Shown one piece after another: positions 12,042 through 26,702 of a stretch of 64,000 nucleotides of DNA (its first letter is position 1; every line of letters begins with the position of its first letter). Below the pieces are notes generated by a model. The model was not told the DNA's origin and made no database searches. It saw nothing but the letters and a program-made list of their open reading frames with translations. This DNA is from Motacilla alba alba (taxonomy: Eukaryota > Chordata > Aves > Passeriformes > Motacillidae). The DNA lies in contig NC_052016.1 in assembly GCF_015832195.1 (NCBI RefSeq), positions 83,117,047 through 83,181,046 of the forward strand, in the 5' to 3' direction. The position numbers and the translations under genes are program-made.

Positions 12042-14156
12042 CTGGGACAGGGGCCTCAGTGCATACTGCAGAGCACTTCTGCCCACTGAGGATGATATAG
12101 GATCAGTACTTCCAAGGGCTGTTGACAGATCTAAAAGATGACACATAAAAAAATGATTTCTTCACCTGAGAAAGAAAGAACTGTAAATCAATACAATTAC
12201 AGTAGTTCACAGAGATAACTGAAATTGCTGAGGTTTAAATTCCTCTGGCAAAATTTCTGAGCAAAAGAAAATATTTTTAGGCTATATTGTTTACCTCTGT
12301 AATATCCTCTTTTATTTTTCTCATTTATAGATCTGCTGCCTCTTAGATACACAAAAAGAATTTTCTTGCTCAGTTTTGGGTAAAGGAAAAAGTAATCTGA
12401 ATAACATCTTACCTGCTGAGAATTTATGAGGAACAAGATATTAAAAATATTTCCATATGGTTGTAGACACTCTTTCTGGTTTGTGCATCAAACTAAAATT
12501 CAGGGTAGGCTAAATGAAGATTTAATAGTAAATTTCACATACAGTCCATCTCTAAATAAAAGAAAAAGTAAATCTGATTGTCAGATATATTTTAATAGAT
12601 TAAGTTTGATCTGCTTCCTGCAGGCATAAACAAATAACCAGCTTAAACTTGACAAATTGTTTTTTATTTGATACTTGCTTCTTTCAAACAGATGCTACAA
12701 TGTCCTTACTTTCCACTGGATTTATTTCCCAAAAATTACAGTATCCAGAGTACATTATTATAATACTAGGTATCATAAAAGCAATTTGCTGCTGCAGTTC
12801 ACCCTTCTGCTACCAGGGAACAGACAATGTGTTTAATTTTAGGTTTTTCATACATTATTTCAGGTTTTCTTATGTTTATGTGGATCTGAGTGTGAAGAAG
12901 GAAGAAAGTTGAATCTTTTACACAGGACTAGTTTGTTTTAATATGTAAAACATTCTCTGGGAAATTATACACTTGACTTCATATCATGTAGCCATCCAGT
13001 GTACTTTGGACCATGTTTTTCTTTAGTGCACAACTCAGAGACAAAATGCTGAGAAGAATCCTTTTTCATAGAAACATTTATTCTCCTAACTATTCTTGTT
13101 TTAATCCCCTCCCTATGTTTCTGTTGTAGTGTCTTGGAAATAGGACACACAGACACTAGGGAGGATCCCTCTGTTTTTATATTTTGTGTCTGGAGGTACG
13201 GAGTTAGGAGGAAGAGATTAAAAGGGAAATAAAAGAAAATAAAATTATGAGATGAAGATTTACTCTCAGCTATGCAGTTCTAAAAACTGCAAGTGCGATA
13301 CTCAGCAGAAATGTGAGCACACATCCCATAAACAGGTCATTCCAGACCATAGTCATCATCCCAAGGTGCACTTGATCGTCTGCTAAATATTTCATATATG
13401 GTACTTATATTTACAAGTAGCTCTCTGAAAAGCTAACAAGAATATTAGAAAGACTGTAAAGGAGGAAATGTTAACATGGAGCTGTAGGATGATGTCACAT
13501 GACTTGGGCCCACATAATGCGGTGGGCATTTATGGATCCTATAAATAGATGGTGAACTATTTTTAAAGTATCCCTTTGCTTCTGTGCTACACTGAATATA
13601 TTACCAAGACTTTGTGATTGATTATTGGAACCCAGCAAAGTATCTGACTAGATCCTTTCCTTGTGCGAATACCTTCACGATCTGACATCCTTCTTCCCTT
13701 TAGAACTCAGGGAAATCATTAAATATTTCCGCATATCTGTAAATATTTCTGTACTTGCATGATTCCCACAGAATTTGTCTGACTGTCCTGTCTGTTGTGG
13801 TCCATCTTGTGCTTAATTCCCATCATGACATTAAAAAGGAGAATAAGCAAAATATTGTATTCTATTCAGTCCCAGAAAATTGGCATCTTTTTTTTTACTG
13901 GACTGCAGGGTCTTCAGAAAACAGTCGCTCTTTAAAGCGGGCTTCCCATTCATTAGTGCCTTGATGACTGTGTGTTGTACTTAACCTGTCTCTGACATGG
14001 TGTGACCAGCTTATTGGGAATAATCAGAGTGAATGCTTTGTTTCAAAACTGAGCACTCTTTATTCGGTCTTTTGATTTTCATGGAGAAGGACCAAGAACA
14101 TGAGCAACTTGAAAAATCTTGTTTGATTTCTGTTATAGGTAATAAATGATAAAGCT
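12042..14156 (+). other. GPC6 upstream intron, part 4: no gene recognised
   Basis: Ordinary AT-rich intron. Short frames near 12197, 12649 and 12965 look random. No transposon family was recognised. Confidence 0.75.
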
Positions 14157-14833
14157 GAATTAATAAAACAAAAAAATAGGTTTTTATTTCGCGACCAAGA
14201 TTGGGTCCCTGATAGCCACAATCAAAGGGACAGCGTTGAGCCTGGGATCGGCACTGAGTGAACACTGATCCAAACTCTACCGCTTCGGATCCCCTCTGTT
14301 CACGAATGTTGTCTCTGTTTGGTTAGTTTTTATACAGTTTTTTTTGCCCCGGGCAGAGTTTCTCCTACTCTTTTCATTGCTTTACATATTCATGTGGTCT
14401 TCTTTTCTCTGTGCTGGCTGGACAAAAGTGTTTCTGGGAAGTGATGGATGCTGATCGTAGAGTTACAGGAACTTGGTATCGGAATGTATGCTCCTGACAC
14501 TCTGACTATCTCGATTGTAGATACTTATCGAGTATTCATCGCTTGAGTGTCTCCTGGGCTGTCCCGGGAAAGGGCCCATCTCCCTGAAGAGCCACGTCTT
14601 TTCGTTCGTTAATTAGGTCTTTGTCTCTGCTGCCACCCATGGTTTCGCAATTTGTGAAGCAATCTTTCCCCGGCTGCGGCTTGTGGTTTTAAAACTTTAA
14701 GAATTTTCGTACAAGCACAACTTATTTAATGTATATTTTACATAAGCACGAATTATTCCATAACATATATTACGATTTCTATATATTACAATTTCTATGG
14801 ATATCCCTTAGCCTCTTTTCTCCAACAGCCCCA
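14157..14833 (-). mobile_element. Solo LTR of an endogenous retrovirus, reverse orientation
   Basis: On the - strand this block shows LTR organisation: a 5' end near TGTTGGAGAAAAGAGGC (14817-14833), a TATAAAA box at 14328-14334 and an AATAAA polyadenylation signal at 14183-14188, about 145 bases downstream. It contains roughly two dozen CpG dinucleotides and CCCGGG sites, in contrast to the CpG-poor intron on both sides. No retroviral gag, pol or env reading frame adjoins it, so it is most simply a solo LTR left by recombination. The family was not identified. The boundary on the low-coordinate side is uncertain; the element could extend further left, since another AATAAA on the - strand lies near 14060. 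Confidence 0.75.
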
Positions 14834-17800
14834 GGCTAGTAATGAAATTTTACCATTTGAATTTACCTGAAAAATGTTCAATATAGGACAATGATGAGGC
14901 TTAACAAGAAGACAAAGCCGTCAAACTTGGACTTTCCTGCTTCATTACTCCTACAATTTTATTTCTTTCTCTAGTAAAAATACCCTCCTTTTAGTACTGA
15001 TCTACCTTTTGTCACTGTGAATATGCAGCCCAGACAATTCACCAATTACACAGGAAAACAGCTTGAGGGAATCTACATATCCTTACTTGCTGTTTCTAGG
15101 AGATTGCCACTGTCAACTAATTCTGATAATGATCATATTACTATTTAGTGACCACCTTACTATAAACTTTAAAGTGTCTTTTGCATCTTGACTCCATGTT
15201 TCTTAGAGCAGGAAGGAGCAGGAACAAGTTGGGTCAATCTGTCGTCACTTGTCACCTCGAATTATTGCATAACTTATCATCAGCCAAGACAGCCAATATT
15301 ATGTATGCATTTATTTTTTTCTCATGAATGTGTTGTTGCTGACAGCGCACAAATAAGACATCTCACAGCCCTTTCCACCACTCTGAGTCATGCCCTTTTT
15401 AAGTCAGTGAAACAATTCACACATCAGTAGACTGTGAAGGAGAGGTGCTTGTGAGTACTTGTGAGTGATCAGAGCAGTTTTGCCTCACTCTCTCTCTCTC
15501 TGAGAGAACTGCTTTTCTTCGCAGGTGCTTTTTTGGTTGGCATGGTGAATCATAGGCAATCAGCAAGAATGCTCTCAGGTATATAGTCTGCATTTCAAAC
15601 TTCGTGGGTGTTGCAAGTAGGATGACTGTGACCATTCTTCACATCACTCTCTTACCCAGATACTGCTGCACAAAACGTCTAAATGCACGATTTGATCATT
15701 ATCTCCTGCTGTGACAGTTCTCTTTCTCTCAGAGCTTTCCCTTCTGCTTATCTGGGGGTTTGATTTCCAGATTATCAAGGACTTCCCTTTCTATTTATGA
15801 TTTGTACCTGGGCAATACTTAACCTACTTCTCTATAGCAGTTTTTCTTTTCCTCACAGGGAGCACAAATCTGAAAGAAATGAGCCCACTCTCTTTTAAGT
15901 GAGAGGCAGTTTAGATTTTTTTTTGCTCTGAGAAGAAAGCAGAGTAGCTACTTTTTATTAAGAGAGTGTCTTAAAGTTTACGTTCCAGAAGAAATTATTG
16001 GGTTTGAAAGCCTAACAGCTGTGATATTCCTTCCTTGTTTCTGTGTACGGGAAAACTTTTCATCCTTTGGGAGTGGATGGAAGAAATTATTTCAGAGATT
16101 TTTCACCTTAGTGTTGTCCTCAAAATTCTAGGAAAGTAACAGATGGAATCTGTACCTCAAATTCTGTTTAATGTGGGATTACTCTTAAAACAGGCGAGAA
16201 AGATAAACATTCTTCCACAAAATTTGCAGGGCAGATTTTTCAGCTCAGTGATATCTCATGGGATGTAAATCCTTGTATATTTTCTCAGCTTGTGTGTTTG
16301 TAAGTCAAATAAATTTTCACTTCCACCAAGTTTGTTTTAATTTAATTATGTTTATGACAGGTAAAACAGGATTTAAGAACATTTTAACATTTATATCTGA
16401 ATGTTCAAACATTTTATTTTGTAAAAAAAAAATCTTTAAAGTGTCATTCAGAAGTGAATCAAGAGATTAAAATATAAGCTTCACACAAAATATCTTGTGA
16501 CTGCTGTTTTTCAAGTGGTTTTCTAAATTTAGATTTTCTGTGTTCAGATCATCTGATATGTAATTTTCCTAGTTTCCTAAAAATAGGGGAGGCTATTCTT
16601 TTTCTCTGTAAATAGGGCTTCAATCTCACCCAAGTAAACATCTGAACATTTTGTCCTTGTCTTTTTTTGCTCTTGACTTCTGTAGGGAAATTGTGAAATT
16701 CCACAACTCACCTCTCCAACAGTTATTTATTACTTGATGTTCAACCTCCTGCTGTAATCTCTTAGACTTCCAGCCATTATTTTCATATGGCCACTTTCAC
16801 AATTACATGTTGTGATAACTTAGGCAAATTACAGATAAGAATGATGCCCATAGGCAGTGCTCAAAAATTCTGATGCATAACTTTTAGGGGTTTATATACT
16901 TAAGTCCCTTTATAAAGGAGTTCCATTTTTCCTTGTAATATTTCATGGTTTTTCATCTGCTAAATAGAGGGGCAATATTAGTACACCTTCCAAAATTATG
17001 CACATACTGGAACATGACTGAGATGACAAAATAAGTAAGAAAAATGCCTCAAATTTTAATAGGGGTTAGAAAGCAAAATAGTTGCCATGTTTCTTATGAT
17101 TTCAAAGTCATGGATACTGGCAAAGGACATTTCAGTTGGACAAGAACAATGGCTAAAATTTCCTCTTCCTTCTTAGTGCTGCATGGTTTGTTATCAGGTA
17201 GTAAATGTGTCATTTTTATCATTACATGTAAAACTTATCTGTGGTTCAACTATATTGACCTAATTTTTTTTCTAATTATTTCATGAACTTCTTGTACTAT
17301 ACATAATATATTTGCCAGAAAAATTTTTTTTGGGATATTAATATATTAAAATTAAAATGACCATGTTTTGTTTCATCATATTAATGACATATACTGTTTC
17401 AGGATTGTGGGTATCTTGCAGCTGCTTAAAGAACTAGTTTTTTATTTTCAGTTTGATATAATTCAAGCACAAAGTCACAGGCACTAGTACAAAGCTGTAG
17501 TACTTAAACCAGCTCTTCTAGCTTCCAGTCAACTGGGATGAAATTGTTAATAAGATAGCTATTTTTGTCTTTAGGAGGTTAGTATTAGACTAGACTTTTG
17601 GTTGATATAAGCAAATATTCTCAAATTTACCTTCTAATACATAAATTTCTAACTAGGTATGGCTGATGCAATACTTCTATTTTTATATCAGATTGTGCTA
17701 TAAAAGCAGTGAACTGAGGTATTGGCTTCTATGAGCCAGTCCGAAGCACTGAGAAGTACTTCAATAGAGCATTCAAAATCTTATTAATATTTCTATGTAG

Positions 17801-18654
17801 TTATAAATGGATACATACAGACATAATTGCAGCTGAAATGCACTGAAAAGAACTTTCTTGATACCTTAACTGTTAAATTAAATCTGCAATAACACAGTGT
17901 TCATGAAAACAGCCAAAATATGGACAAAAAGAAAATTTAATTACTTGGATCCAACGGTGAGCAGATCTTTTATGAAGAAAAAATTAGGGAAAAGGAACAA
18001 AAGCATCATTACCAGCTAAGCTTTACCTGCTTTTCTCAGTAATAAAAACAAACAACAAAAAAAATCAATAGGGAGTAATTGTAACATGTGGAGAATATAA
18101 TGTCAAAGGTATATGGCAAAAAATAGTCACTGATTGTGCTGAAGTTTAGTCATTGTCCTGAAGTTAATTCAAGATGAAATTAAAGAAAAAGCTCTTAGGA
18201 TGTGTGATCCAAAGGTTTCTAATAATCCTGTGTACCCTATAAAGTGTGCTTTGTGATACATCTCAGTCCGATCCAGGTTACATCATTGTTATGATGGGTG
18301 GTCAGAAATTACAGGTTTTGTCCTTAGGAGAAATTTTCTCAATAGTAGCACATTTAATGCAATTCTTAATCAAAGGTTTTTTTCTGCTTCCTTTTCTTCA
18401 GAAATCACAAGCATGAACAATTAATCCTTATTTCCCCTTTGATCTTTAAATAGAATATTTGATAGAAATGCTAGAATTAAACCGTGGAGGATTTGGGGAC
18501 AGGAATCCCTAGAATTGTACCATGGAGTTCTCTACAGATTACCTTTCTGGTAAAAGAATGCAGGGAGACTTCTTGAATTTAGTCAAGACATTCAAATGTA
18601 TGCAAGTTGAAACTCTGACCTGGCCACATACATAAGCATTTTATTGTACAAGGA
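14834..18654 (+). other. GPC6 upstream intron, part 5: no gene recognised
   Basis: AT-rich intron with a short CT-repeat run near 15487-15501 and no recognised repeat family. Open frames at 15188, 15417, 16258 and 17044 are short and featureless. Confidence 0.75.
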
Positions 18655-19068
18655 TAGTGAAGGGCCTAGAAGGGAAGCCACATGAGGAGCTGCTGAGGTC
18701 ACTTGGTCTGTTCAGCCTGGAGGAGACTGAAGGGAGACCCCGTTGCAGTTACAGCTTCCTCATGGGGGGAAGAGAAGGGGCAGACACTGATCTCTTCTCT
18801 GTGGTGACCAGTGACAGAACTGAGGGAATTGCCAGAAGTTGTGTCAGGGGAGGTTTAGGTTGGGTATTAGATAAAGGTTCTTCCCCCAGAGCCTGGAACA
18901 GGCTCCCCAGCGAAGTGGTCACAGCACCAGTCTGACAGAATTCAAGAAGTGTTTGGACAATGCTCTCAGGTGTACCTCTTGGGAATGGTGCTGTGCAGGG
19001 CCAGGAGTTGGACTCAATGATCCTGATAGGTCCTTTCCAACTCAACATATTCTATGATTCTGTGACTC
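18655..19068 (+). mobile_element. CR1 LINE 3' fragment, forward orientation, with its 3' end
   Basis: Forward CR1 beginning near GAGGAGCTGCTGAGGTCACT. It passes through the GTCTGTTCAGCCTGGAGGAG, GATCTCTTCTCTGTGGTGACC and GGTTTAGGTTGGGTATTAG blocks to the 3' segment GGTCCTTTCCAACTCAACAT, then TTCTATGATTCTGTGA, the diagnostic CR1 tail. It is the same subfamily region as 9089-9650 but on the other strand, so the two copies could pair if the intron RNA folds. Frames in it are CR1 relics. Confidence 0.95.
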
Positions 19069-22000
19069 TAGTCCTATATAAACTCTTGAGATAATTAGGC
19101 CATTAATAAAATAATGCTTAGGAAACTTATTAATTTTTCTATCATTAAGTAGATGGACTATACAGAGATTCAAAAATAATTTAAGGATGCCAGTACCTCA
19201 GTTTCTCAGATAGCGTGCACCATTGCTTCACTGGACATACATCAGCTTGCTGAGTGGAAAGCTGGATGATTTAGCCGACACTCAAGTGTTAAAGACAGTG
19301 ATTCCTCTCAAAATTCTCTCCACTTATGGACCATTTACATGGGATTGCAGGAACACACCTCACCCTCATCTTGAACACCAAATGGGAAAGAAGTTGAAAT
19401 TCCCAGTTTTAATCCAGCAGCTTGAATATAAATGCATTTGTAAGGCTTGTGAAGAATAAAATCTAATCCTCTTCTACTTCAAACTATGGTCTGTTCTAGA
19501 GGTATTTTTAAAGAATATTTCCATGGCAAATTGGCTAGTTTGGCTGGTTCCTCCTAGCAGTTTCCCCTACAAGGTCTTCATGCTAAGGAGTGACTCCGTG
19601 GTTTCTAATGGGAGGAGCTCCTTTGGGTGCACAGGAAACATAGGAAGTATGTGTGTTCCCCAGTGTGATCTCAGTAGTGATTAATTTTGCTCATATTTGT
19701 CAAAATTTATTTTATGCCAAGAAATGACAGGTTTTGGATCTAAGTATGGTGTATGGACTTACTCTGTGAGTTTAGGTACATTCAATATAACTTTGGAAGA
19801 ACACCCCTACCTTATTACCAGACAACACATACCAGCTACTCTGGTAAGAAATCTCCTATGAATAAAAGAGAAACCATGTCTCAACATATTTGATCCTTCT
19901 AAAGGTGACCAGTTGTTTAATAAGTTTCTCTGATTTTTTTTATCAGAAAAAAAGATTTATGTTCATATACTTGACAAAGCCAAGGATTTTTATTATAAAA
20001 ACAGGTCAAATACATTATGGAGCAGTCTGCAAATGCAGTGTTACAAGAGAGTAAAATTTCCTGGCTTTTACCCAAATAAGTTCTCTCCTCAATTATTTAT
20101 ATTTGCAAGTTCACCATTGCAAAATCTGTCTTCTAGATGAAACAATATTCCTCCTAGACTTTCTGAAGGGGGAAAACAAGTGTTCAGTAATGAAGCCCTT
20201 AAGAACATTGCTTTTGGGGGGTTTTGCATGTATGCAAAAACATGCATTTAGGTAAAGCTGAAGCTGTCAGAAAATGTTACAAAATGCAGTAATGTAACAT
20301 GTCCTGAAGCTACTAGGCTAAATCAAAGCTCAGAAAGGCACTTTTCTGATGTGCTGTATTCCACGTACGCTTACGCTAAAATGAAGCTGTCCTCGTCAGT
20401 CAGGGAGACAGCATGCAGTAGTTAATGACTCCTCTATAGCAGTTTCCCCAGTTATGTCATTCTGTGTGATCCAACTGATTTATATGATTTACGTATGAAC
20501 CAGTTATTTCTAAACTTTGAAGTCTATGCAAATTTCTCTGCTGCGATTATTGTAGAGCCAATTGCAACGTGCTTGAAAAGACAGAAAAAACCAAAGCTGC
20601 ACCCATCAAAAATGTTACTTACAGAAAAAACGTTGAAACTCCTGAGCTGACAAACAGCTCTCCTGAAGAAATGCAGGTTTTGAGCTTTTGAACACCTCTT
20701 AATGAAATTAATATCTGCTTTTTGGCTGGTCTGCAGAAAAGTACTTAAGTGTGAGAGACTCTGAATATTATTTTCTTTTAAGATGGAAATGAGAAGTGGG
20801 CTTTCAAAACGCATTTCATAGCATTTTCCTGCAGCAAGAAAATCAACTGTCTTTGATAATCTCCAATTTCCGGAGTTCATAGCTTTCTGAAATACTCACA
20901 CATCAAGTTGAATTCTTTTTATATTTTGGTTCTTACCAAGATTTCAGAATCTTAGACCAAAATTTTACTGGTTTTTGCATGAGAGATAAGTCAGCTGTTG
21001 TTGAGGAAAGAAAAAGATCTAACTGTATTGTTTGAAAACAAAGATACAGAAAAAACAGCTGAAGCTGAGAACTGAAATCTGGCTGCTCACTGAAGACTAG
21101 GTTCAGAAAAGCACTTAACTGCTGTAATACAGCATTTAACTTTTAGCCTTCAGACTTCTAAAGTAGTTGTGCTAATGGTAATATTTCCCTGAGCCACAGT
21201 TTGGATACCTAAAGGCACACCAGAACTGCTAAGTGACAAGTGAATATGGAGGAGGATTGAGAATGGGACTCATCCCTTGCTTGAGTCACAGCCTAATTGT
21301 TACCGCTCTTCACAGGTGTGTTTTGGACCTCTCCACCTGTCTCTCCATGCAATGCACTTTAGGTAGGATAGACACTGTCTCCAGAAACCTGAATGAAGCT
21401 ATCTGTCTTGTTGTGGCCCCCTCCCTTCTTTCAACACTGAGCAGATTAAAGTCTAAGCCCTGTGAAACCTCCCGTCTCACTTCAAAACACACAACATTAT
21501 ATTTAGCTTCCTTTTGCTCCCACTGTCTGCACTACTGACTCCTATTATTCAGAACACTTTGAGCTGAAAAATAACCACCCAAAATAATAATTGTGTATTT
21601 TAGTCACTCAGGCAAGTAGAATCCTGGGGAGGTGTAGTGCCAATACGATGTGGTAGTATGGGATGAGGCCAGCTTGGAGCAGAAGGTGTGAGCAGTAAGG
21701 GAAGTGAATGCAAGCCAGCAGGCACAGCAATTCATCTGTGCTTGTATTTTATGTCACCAATGTAGCATAATCTGAAACCAAGTTCTGCAACATCCAGCTT
21801 GATCAGCAAGGATCTGCTTGTGCTAGTCTTTGTCAGAGGATGACTTAGATAAGTCAGACGCAGATATAAATAATATGACAGAGGCTTCTGTAGAAACCTT
21901 CTCCATCTGCTCTTTGCTTGGACCCACCTCTTGGCTGTTTCTCTTAAAAAAGATGTTACTTCACTCCTAACATAAGCAGAGGACCTTGCTTTCTTGTAAA

Positions 22001-24500
22001 TGCTGTTAATGATGCCACCATTTTGTATGAGATATTAAGACAGGCAAGATATGAGACACCTGCGAACTGCTCATTCTTTTTGAGTGGTTGGAAGTTATCT
22101 TGACTTCTTCACAGTGGAGTGTGACCAGAAGTACTCTGTTAAAGGACTTGTGTAATGTGACAAGAATTTAAGATTCACAGGGCCTGTGTAAACAGGTACT
22201 TCAACTGGCCTTTAGGGTCCTGTTCTAGCAGATGTGGGACATGATCTGGATCTCTGGCAGAGTAAAGCACGATCGCTAGTTTCCTCTCAGATTGCTCTTG
22301 TTATAAAATAAGGCTCACATAAATATTGATGGAATCTGCCCGATATAAAGACAATATAAGAAAGGTAATATATAATGTAAAGACAGGGACTGCCTTCTCT
22401 CTTTTAGATGTGTTTTTCAAGAATTAGATTGACAGGACATTTTTGTGTAAGATGAAGATCTTACAGGTGTATGTCAGCACAAGTATCAAAGTGGATTTGG
22501 GAAGGTGTGGATAGGAAAACATGTGGATTCCAAAATCTAGGGGTCAACTAGGTGCTGATAACTTGGCATTGACAAGACTACCGGAACAGGAAAGAAGCAT
22601 AACTTTACACATGAAAGGAACCCAACTGATAAAACTCTCAGTACTCACAAATGGAAATATCTCTGGCTTTAAGCAGCAATTTCAATGTAAATTTGGAGAT
22701 TCTCTTGTTGACCATAAGTATAAGTATTCTGCTTTCTTCCTTCTGTGGTGCTAATCTTTTTGTAAAAATTGACCCGTTCTAGGTTTGGAGGTATACAGCA
22801 GTTGGATAAGTGACTCTAAAAAGTAGTTCTGGGCAGTGAAAATAATAAAGTCCACCTTTTTTTTTGAATTTGGATTTTCTGCTGTTCAATAAGGTGTTCA
22901 ATAAGGAAGTTTCCCCTTGTGCTTTTTCTAACCAATAGGTCATTCATAGCATCATTTCCAATGTGGATTCTTTGATATCTATGAGGAACTGACCTCATGT
23001 TTCACCCTTTTCCTCAGTAAAGGCAATAATAGAGCCTCTCTTCTCTTTTTCTCTCAGCTGTCTATTTAAAAGAAAAAACATGTAGGATCTTAATGTTCTG
23101 AGACCTGAAGTGCTCAGTTAAATTTGATTGAAACTGGCTGATGGTTCAAAAGCTATTGGAAAAGGATGGATAAATATATACCTTCACACATACCTTCAGT
23201 GTTCTGCTAGTAAAGTGCAGAAGTTAGTCCCTAGAAAACTAAAGCAAAAATCCCTTCTGAGCATATTCAGAAGCATGTGCTATATCTCAAAATCATTTTA
23301 ATTTAAAAATGTCCTGTGTAAGGACTATGTTCTGTATAGTTCTCTAAAAATCAACGATTTAACATCAAAAAGGGAGAAACAAATTTCGGAGAAAAAGAAA
23401 AGAAACACAATTTTAGTACAATCCTGATAATACAAGCGACATCAATCAGCTCAGCCTGTACCACTCTAGTGCAAAGTTAGATTCATGCTTTCAGCACAAG
23501 TTACCATTATTATGGAAAAATAGTTTAATCCCTTCAAATTCATATCAGTAGAGTTGCATTTATCATAAACCAACAGGTTGAGTGAAAGGAGTGCCTTTGC
23601 TTTGCAATCTCCTGTCCAGGAATTTTGAAATCACTGAGGAACCCACAGCTCTTTGTCATTGCTCTAGATTGTCAGTCCAGTATGTGATACTTGTGCCCCG
23701 CTGCACCATGGCAAGATGCTAACGTGAGTAGTTCCTAGTGTGCACTTTTAATCCAAGTTAGAAACTCTGGCCTGAAAATGTATATTTTACTAGTACATAT
23801 GACTTTTAAAGTCTGAGATTAGAAAATTAAATACAGAAGAGAAGTTCACACACACTGACGTGCCATGCTGATGTGAAAATTGAAATGCATTCGAATGTCT
23901 ATAATGCTTTTTGTGACTTGAGATGTCGAAAGCATACCAAAAAAAAAAAAAAAAAGAAAAACCCCAAACAAACCCTGTCTGATCTCTTTATGAATTTGTC
24001 TGAGAAGAAAGAAGGGTATTTTTGTCTGAAAACAGAATGATATCCCTTTGTCATCGTGTAGTTCAGAATAAATTTATAGAAATCATCCTGGATTATCCTG
24101 GATTTACTGTGCTTTAATAAAGAGGAGATTTTAATCCAGTGCCAGTGTGACTGACAGTTCTGGTTTACATAGGAATAGTGAGAAGCCTCCTCAGGATCCT
24201 CCATGCTAGGATCAGTCAGTTACTACCCAGATGATTCCCTGGATGTTTTTCCTTTGCTTTTCCAGGAGATTTTGTGTGGGAGGGCTGGGGTGGCAAGCGC
24301 TGCTGTCAGTAGGGGAGTGTTGATTTTTGCATTCCTGAAAGTTGCTGCTGTGCTAAATGAAGATAATTGGCAGGAATCGATTAGCTTTATAGGAGGGTGT
24401 TATTAAGGGTTGAGCTCTTTTCACAAATTGCCCCTTCTGCACTTACTGCTTGAGAGGCGTAATCTCAGCCATCCCGAAATTCACAGAGCAGGAGATTGAT
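19069..24500 (+). other. GPC6 upstream intron, part 6: leads to the exon
   Basis: No repeat family or gene recognised. It holds a 17-base A run at 23939-23955 and a cluster of octamer-like sites at 20222-20247. The 118-codon - strand frame at 20524-20880 and the 101-codon frames near 21233 and 23899 are unlike any protein I know; the last is read partly through the A run. Confidence 0.75.
23939..23955. repeat. A(17) homopolymer
   Basis: Seventeen A in a row, followed by an A/C-rich stretch to about 23975. Confidence 0.95.
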
Positions 24501-24746
<246 letters not shown>

Positions 24747-26702
24747 TAATATCAAATCTCTGCAGGGTTCTGTGAGGTTAGAAGATGCTGTTGGTCAATA
24801 TTCAGAATGAAGCAACTGCAGATGCAGCTCACTTTTTAATTGAACTTCATGGCTTGCACTGAGAAACGACTGCTCGCCGTGCCCTAAGCCAGTCACATTT
24901 CACATTTCATATTTCCAAAGGAATGGTGTGGTGTTACGGCTCCTGAGCTGAATTATTACATGCCATTTGAAATGTTGAGAAAGATTTGGTTGAGGATTTG
25001 ATAACAAGCTTAACATGGCAGAAATAATATGTATTACAACTGAAAACCAGGCTCTTGCAAGCTGAGAAGATAATAACATTGTATAACATCCAGTCAACAT
25101 AAATCACAACAGCTGCTGTTCTTAATTCTGGTAGTATATAGTCAAAAAGCTTTTAAAGTTACATATGTGAGAAACTATTAATTCCTTATTCTTGCTTAAA
25201 ATATGCTAACATCTCCCTTCCATTGTACTGAATAGAAAGTACCAAACATGCAATACCATGTTAGAACAGAGCAGAGTATTTACATTTAGGAAAAACTGCT
25301 CCCACAATTTATTCACATAATTCTTCACTCAAATAAATGAAGAATAAGAAAGAAAGAATTGTTCCTTAAAGAGCCATTCATCTGTCCTGTAGCAAAACAA
25401 AGCAAAACGGAAAACCAACCAATAAAAAAAAGCCCAAAACACACAACCAAAAAAAAAAAACCTCCCGAAGAGTAGCATATAACAAGAAATATTACTTTTA
25501 AGTTGCTTTTAGTGATAGGATAGGATGACAATTAGACAAGGCTGATGATAATATGGAAGGAATGGAACAGCTAGTTAGCCTAGACACTAATGAGTGTCAT
25601 AATCTAGACTGGATTTTGAAAAAATAAATGCAGCTGGAAAAAATGGGATAACACTTTCTTTATTGCAGCTGAAGAAAGGAAATTTATTTTCTATTTTTGG
25701 AAAGATAAAACATAAGCAATCTCATTCTGCTTAATTTCAAACCCCACTGACCAATGTGACTTTGAAAATTTGACTCTGACTCATTCATGGATTTTTGCTT
25801 TACTCAGCAGTTCAAGATGGATAGGGAGAAGAAAACAAGATGAAAAATGAATCCGAGTATGAAAAGTGAAAACGAGCATTGAGAGTGCAATAAAAATAGC
25901 ATGCAAACAACAACATTAAACAAATGATGTAGATACATTTGCCTTCCCAGGCTCTTGTGCTGGTTAAAGTAGTTGACATCAGAAACAGTGCTGTATGGAG
26001 GGATACCCATGGGATTACTGGAGTAAAAAGGAGAATCTAAACATCATCAGAAAGCTAATTGGCAGCCGATGGGAAAACAATTTTAACCTGTTAAGGACAT
26101 TGCATAAGCTACTTCCCTTGTCATTGAATGATAAGCAAGTCCTGAAATGTCACTAATTCTGATTAAAAAAAATAATGTAGGCTTTTAAGAAAAGAAACCC
26201 CAAACATTTGAACTAAAATAAACAATAGAGTTTTTATTAAGACAAGCACCAGTTTAGACCCAGTGCTGGAAGTTAAGGTTTGAGCTGTTAAGAGACGATT
26301 TCCTTTTCTGGTGCTTTAAATTCAGTAAGAGTCCTGGGCATGGTGAGACATGTTGGAAAGTGTGGAAATGCTTACAGATTCAGACTTTCAGAATCTTTGC
26401 TGCAAAGCCCTTGTCTGCATCAATGTCTCTTTGGTTTTGATTGTTCTTGCTCTCAGAAAAGAAAAACTCCATGAAAGTTTGTATGTTATGTTAAAGCATA
26501 GTGCTAATTTATTAAATACCATGTCAGGCAGGCTACTATGCAATTATCCCTGCAGGTCAGTGATGACAAGGCAGTATACAGTAAAAATACATCAAATCAT
26601 ATTTCCTCTTTCTTTTAACTAAACAACTTTCCCTCTGTAACTTTATGGGGAAGAAAATAGAGGAGATACAAAGATTTTCATGTGTTTGGAAAAGGTATTC
26701 TG

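Noticed and set aside
20524..20880. 118-codon open frame on the - strand
   Set aside because: No domain, splice support or promoter context. This length is expected by chance in 64 kb of intron.
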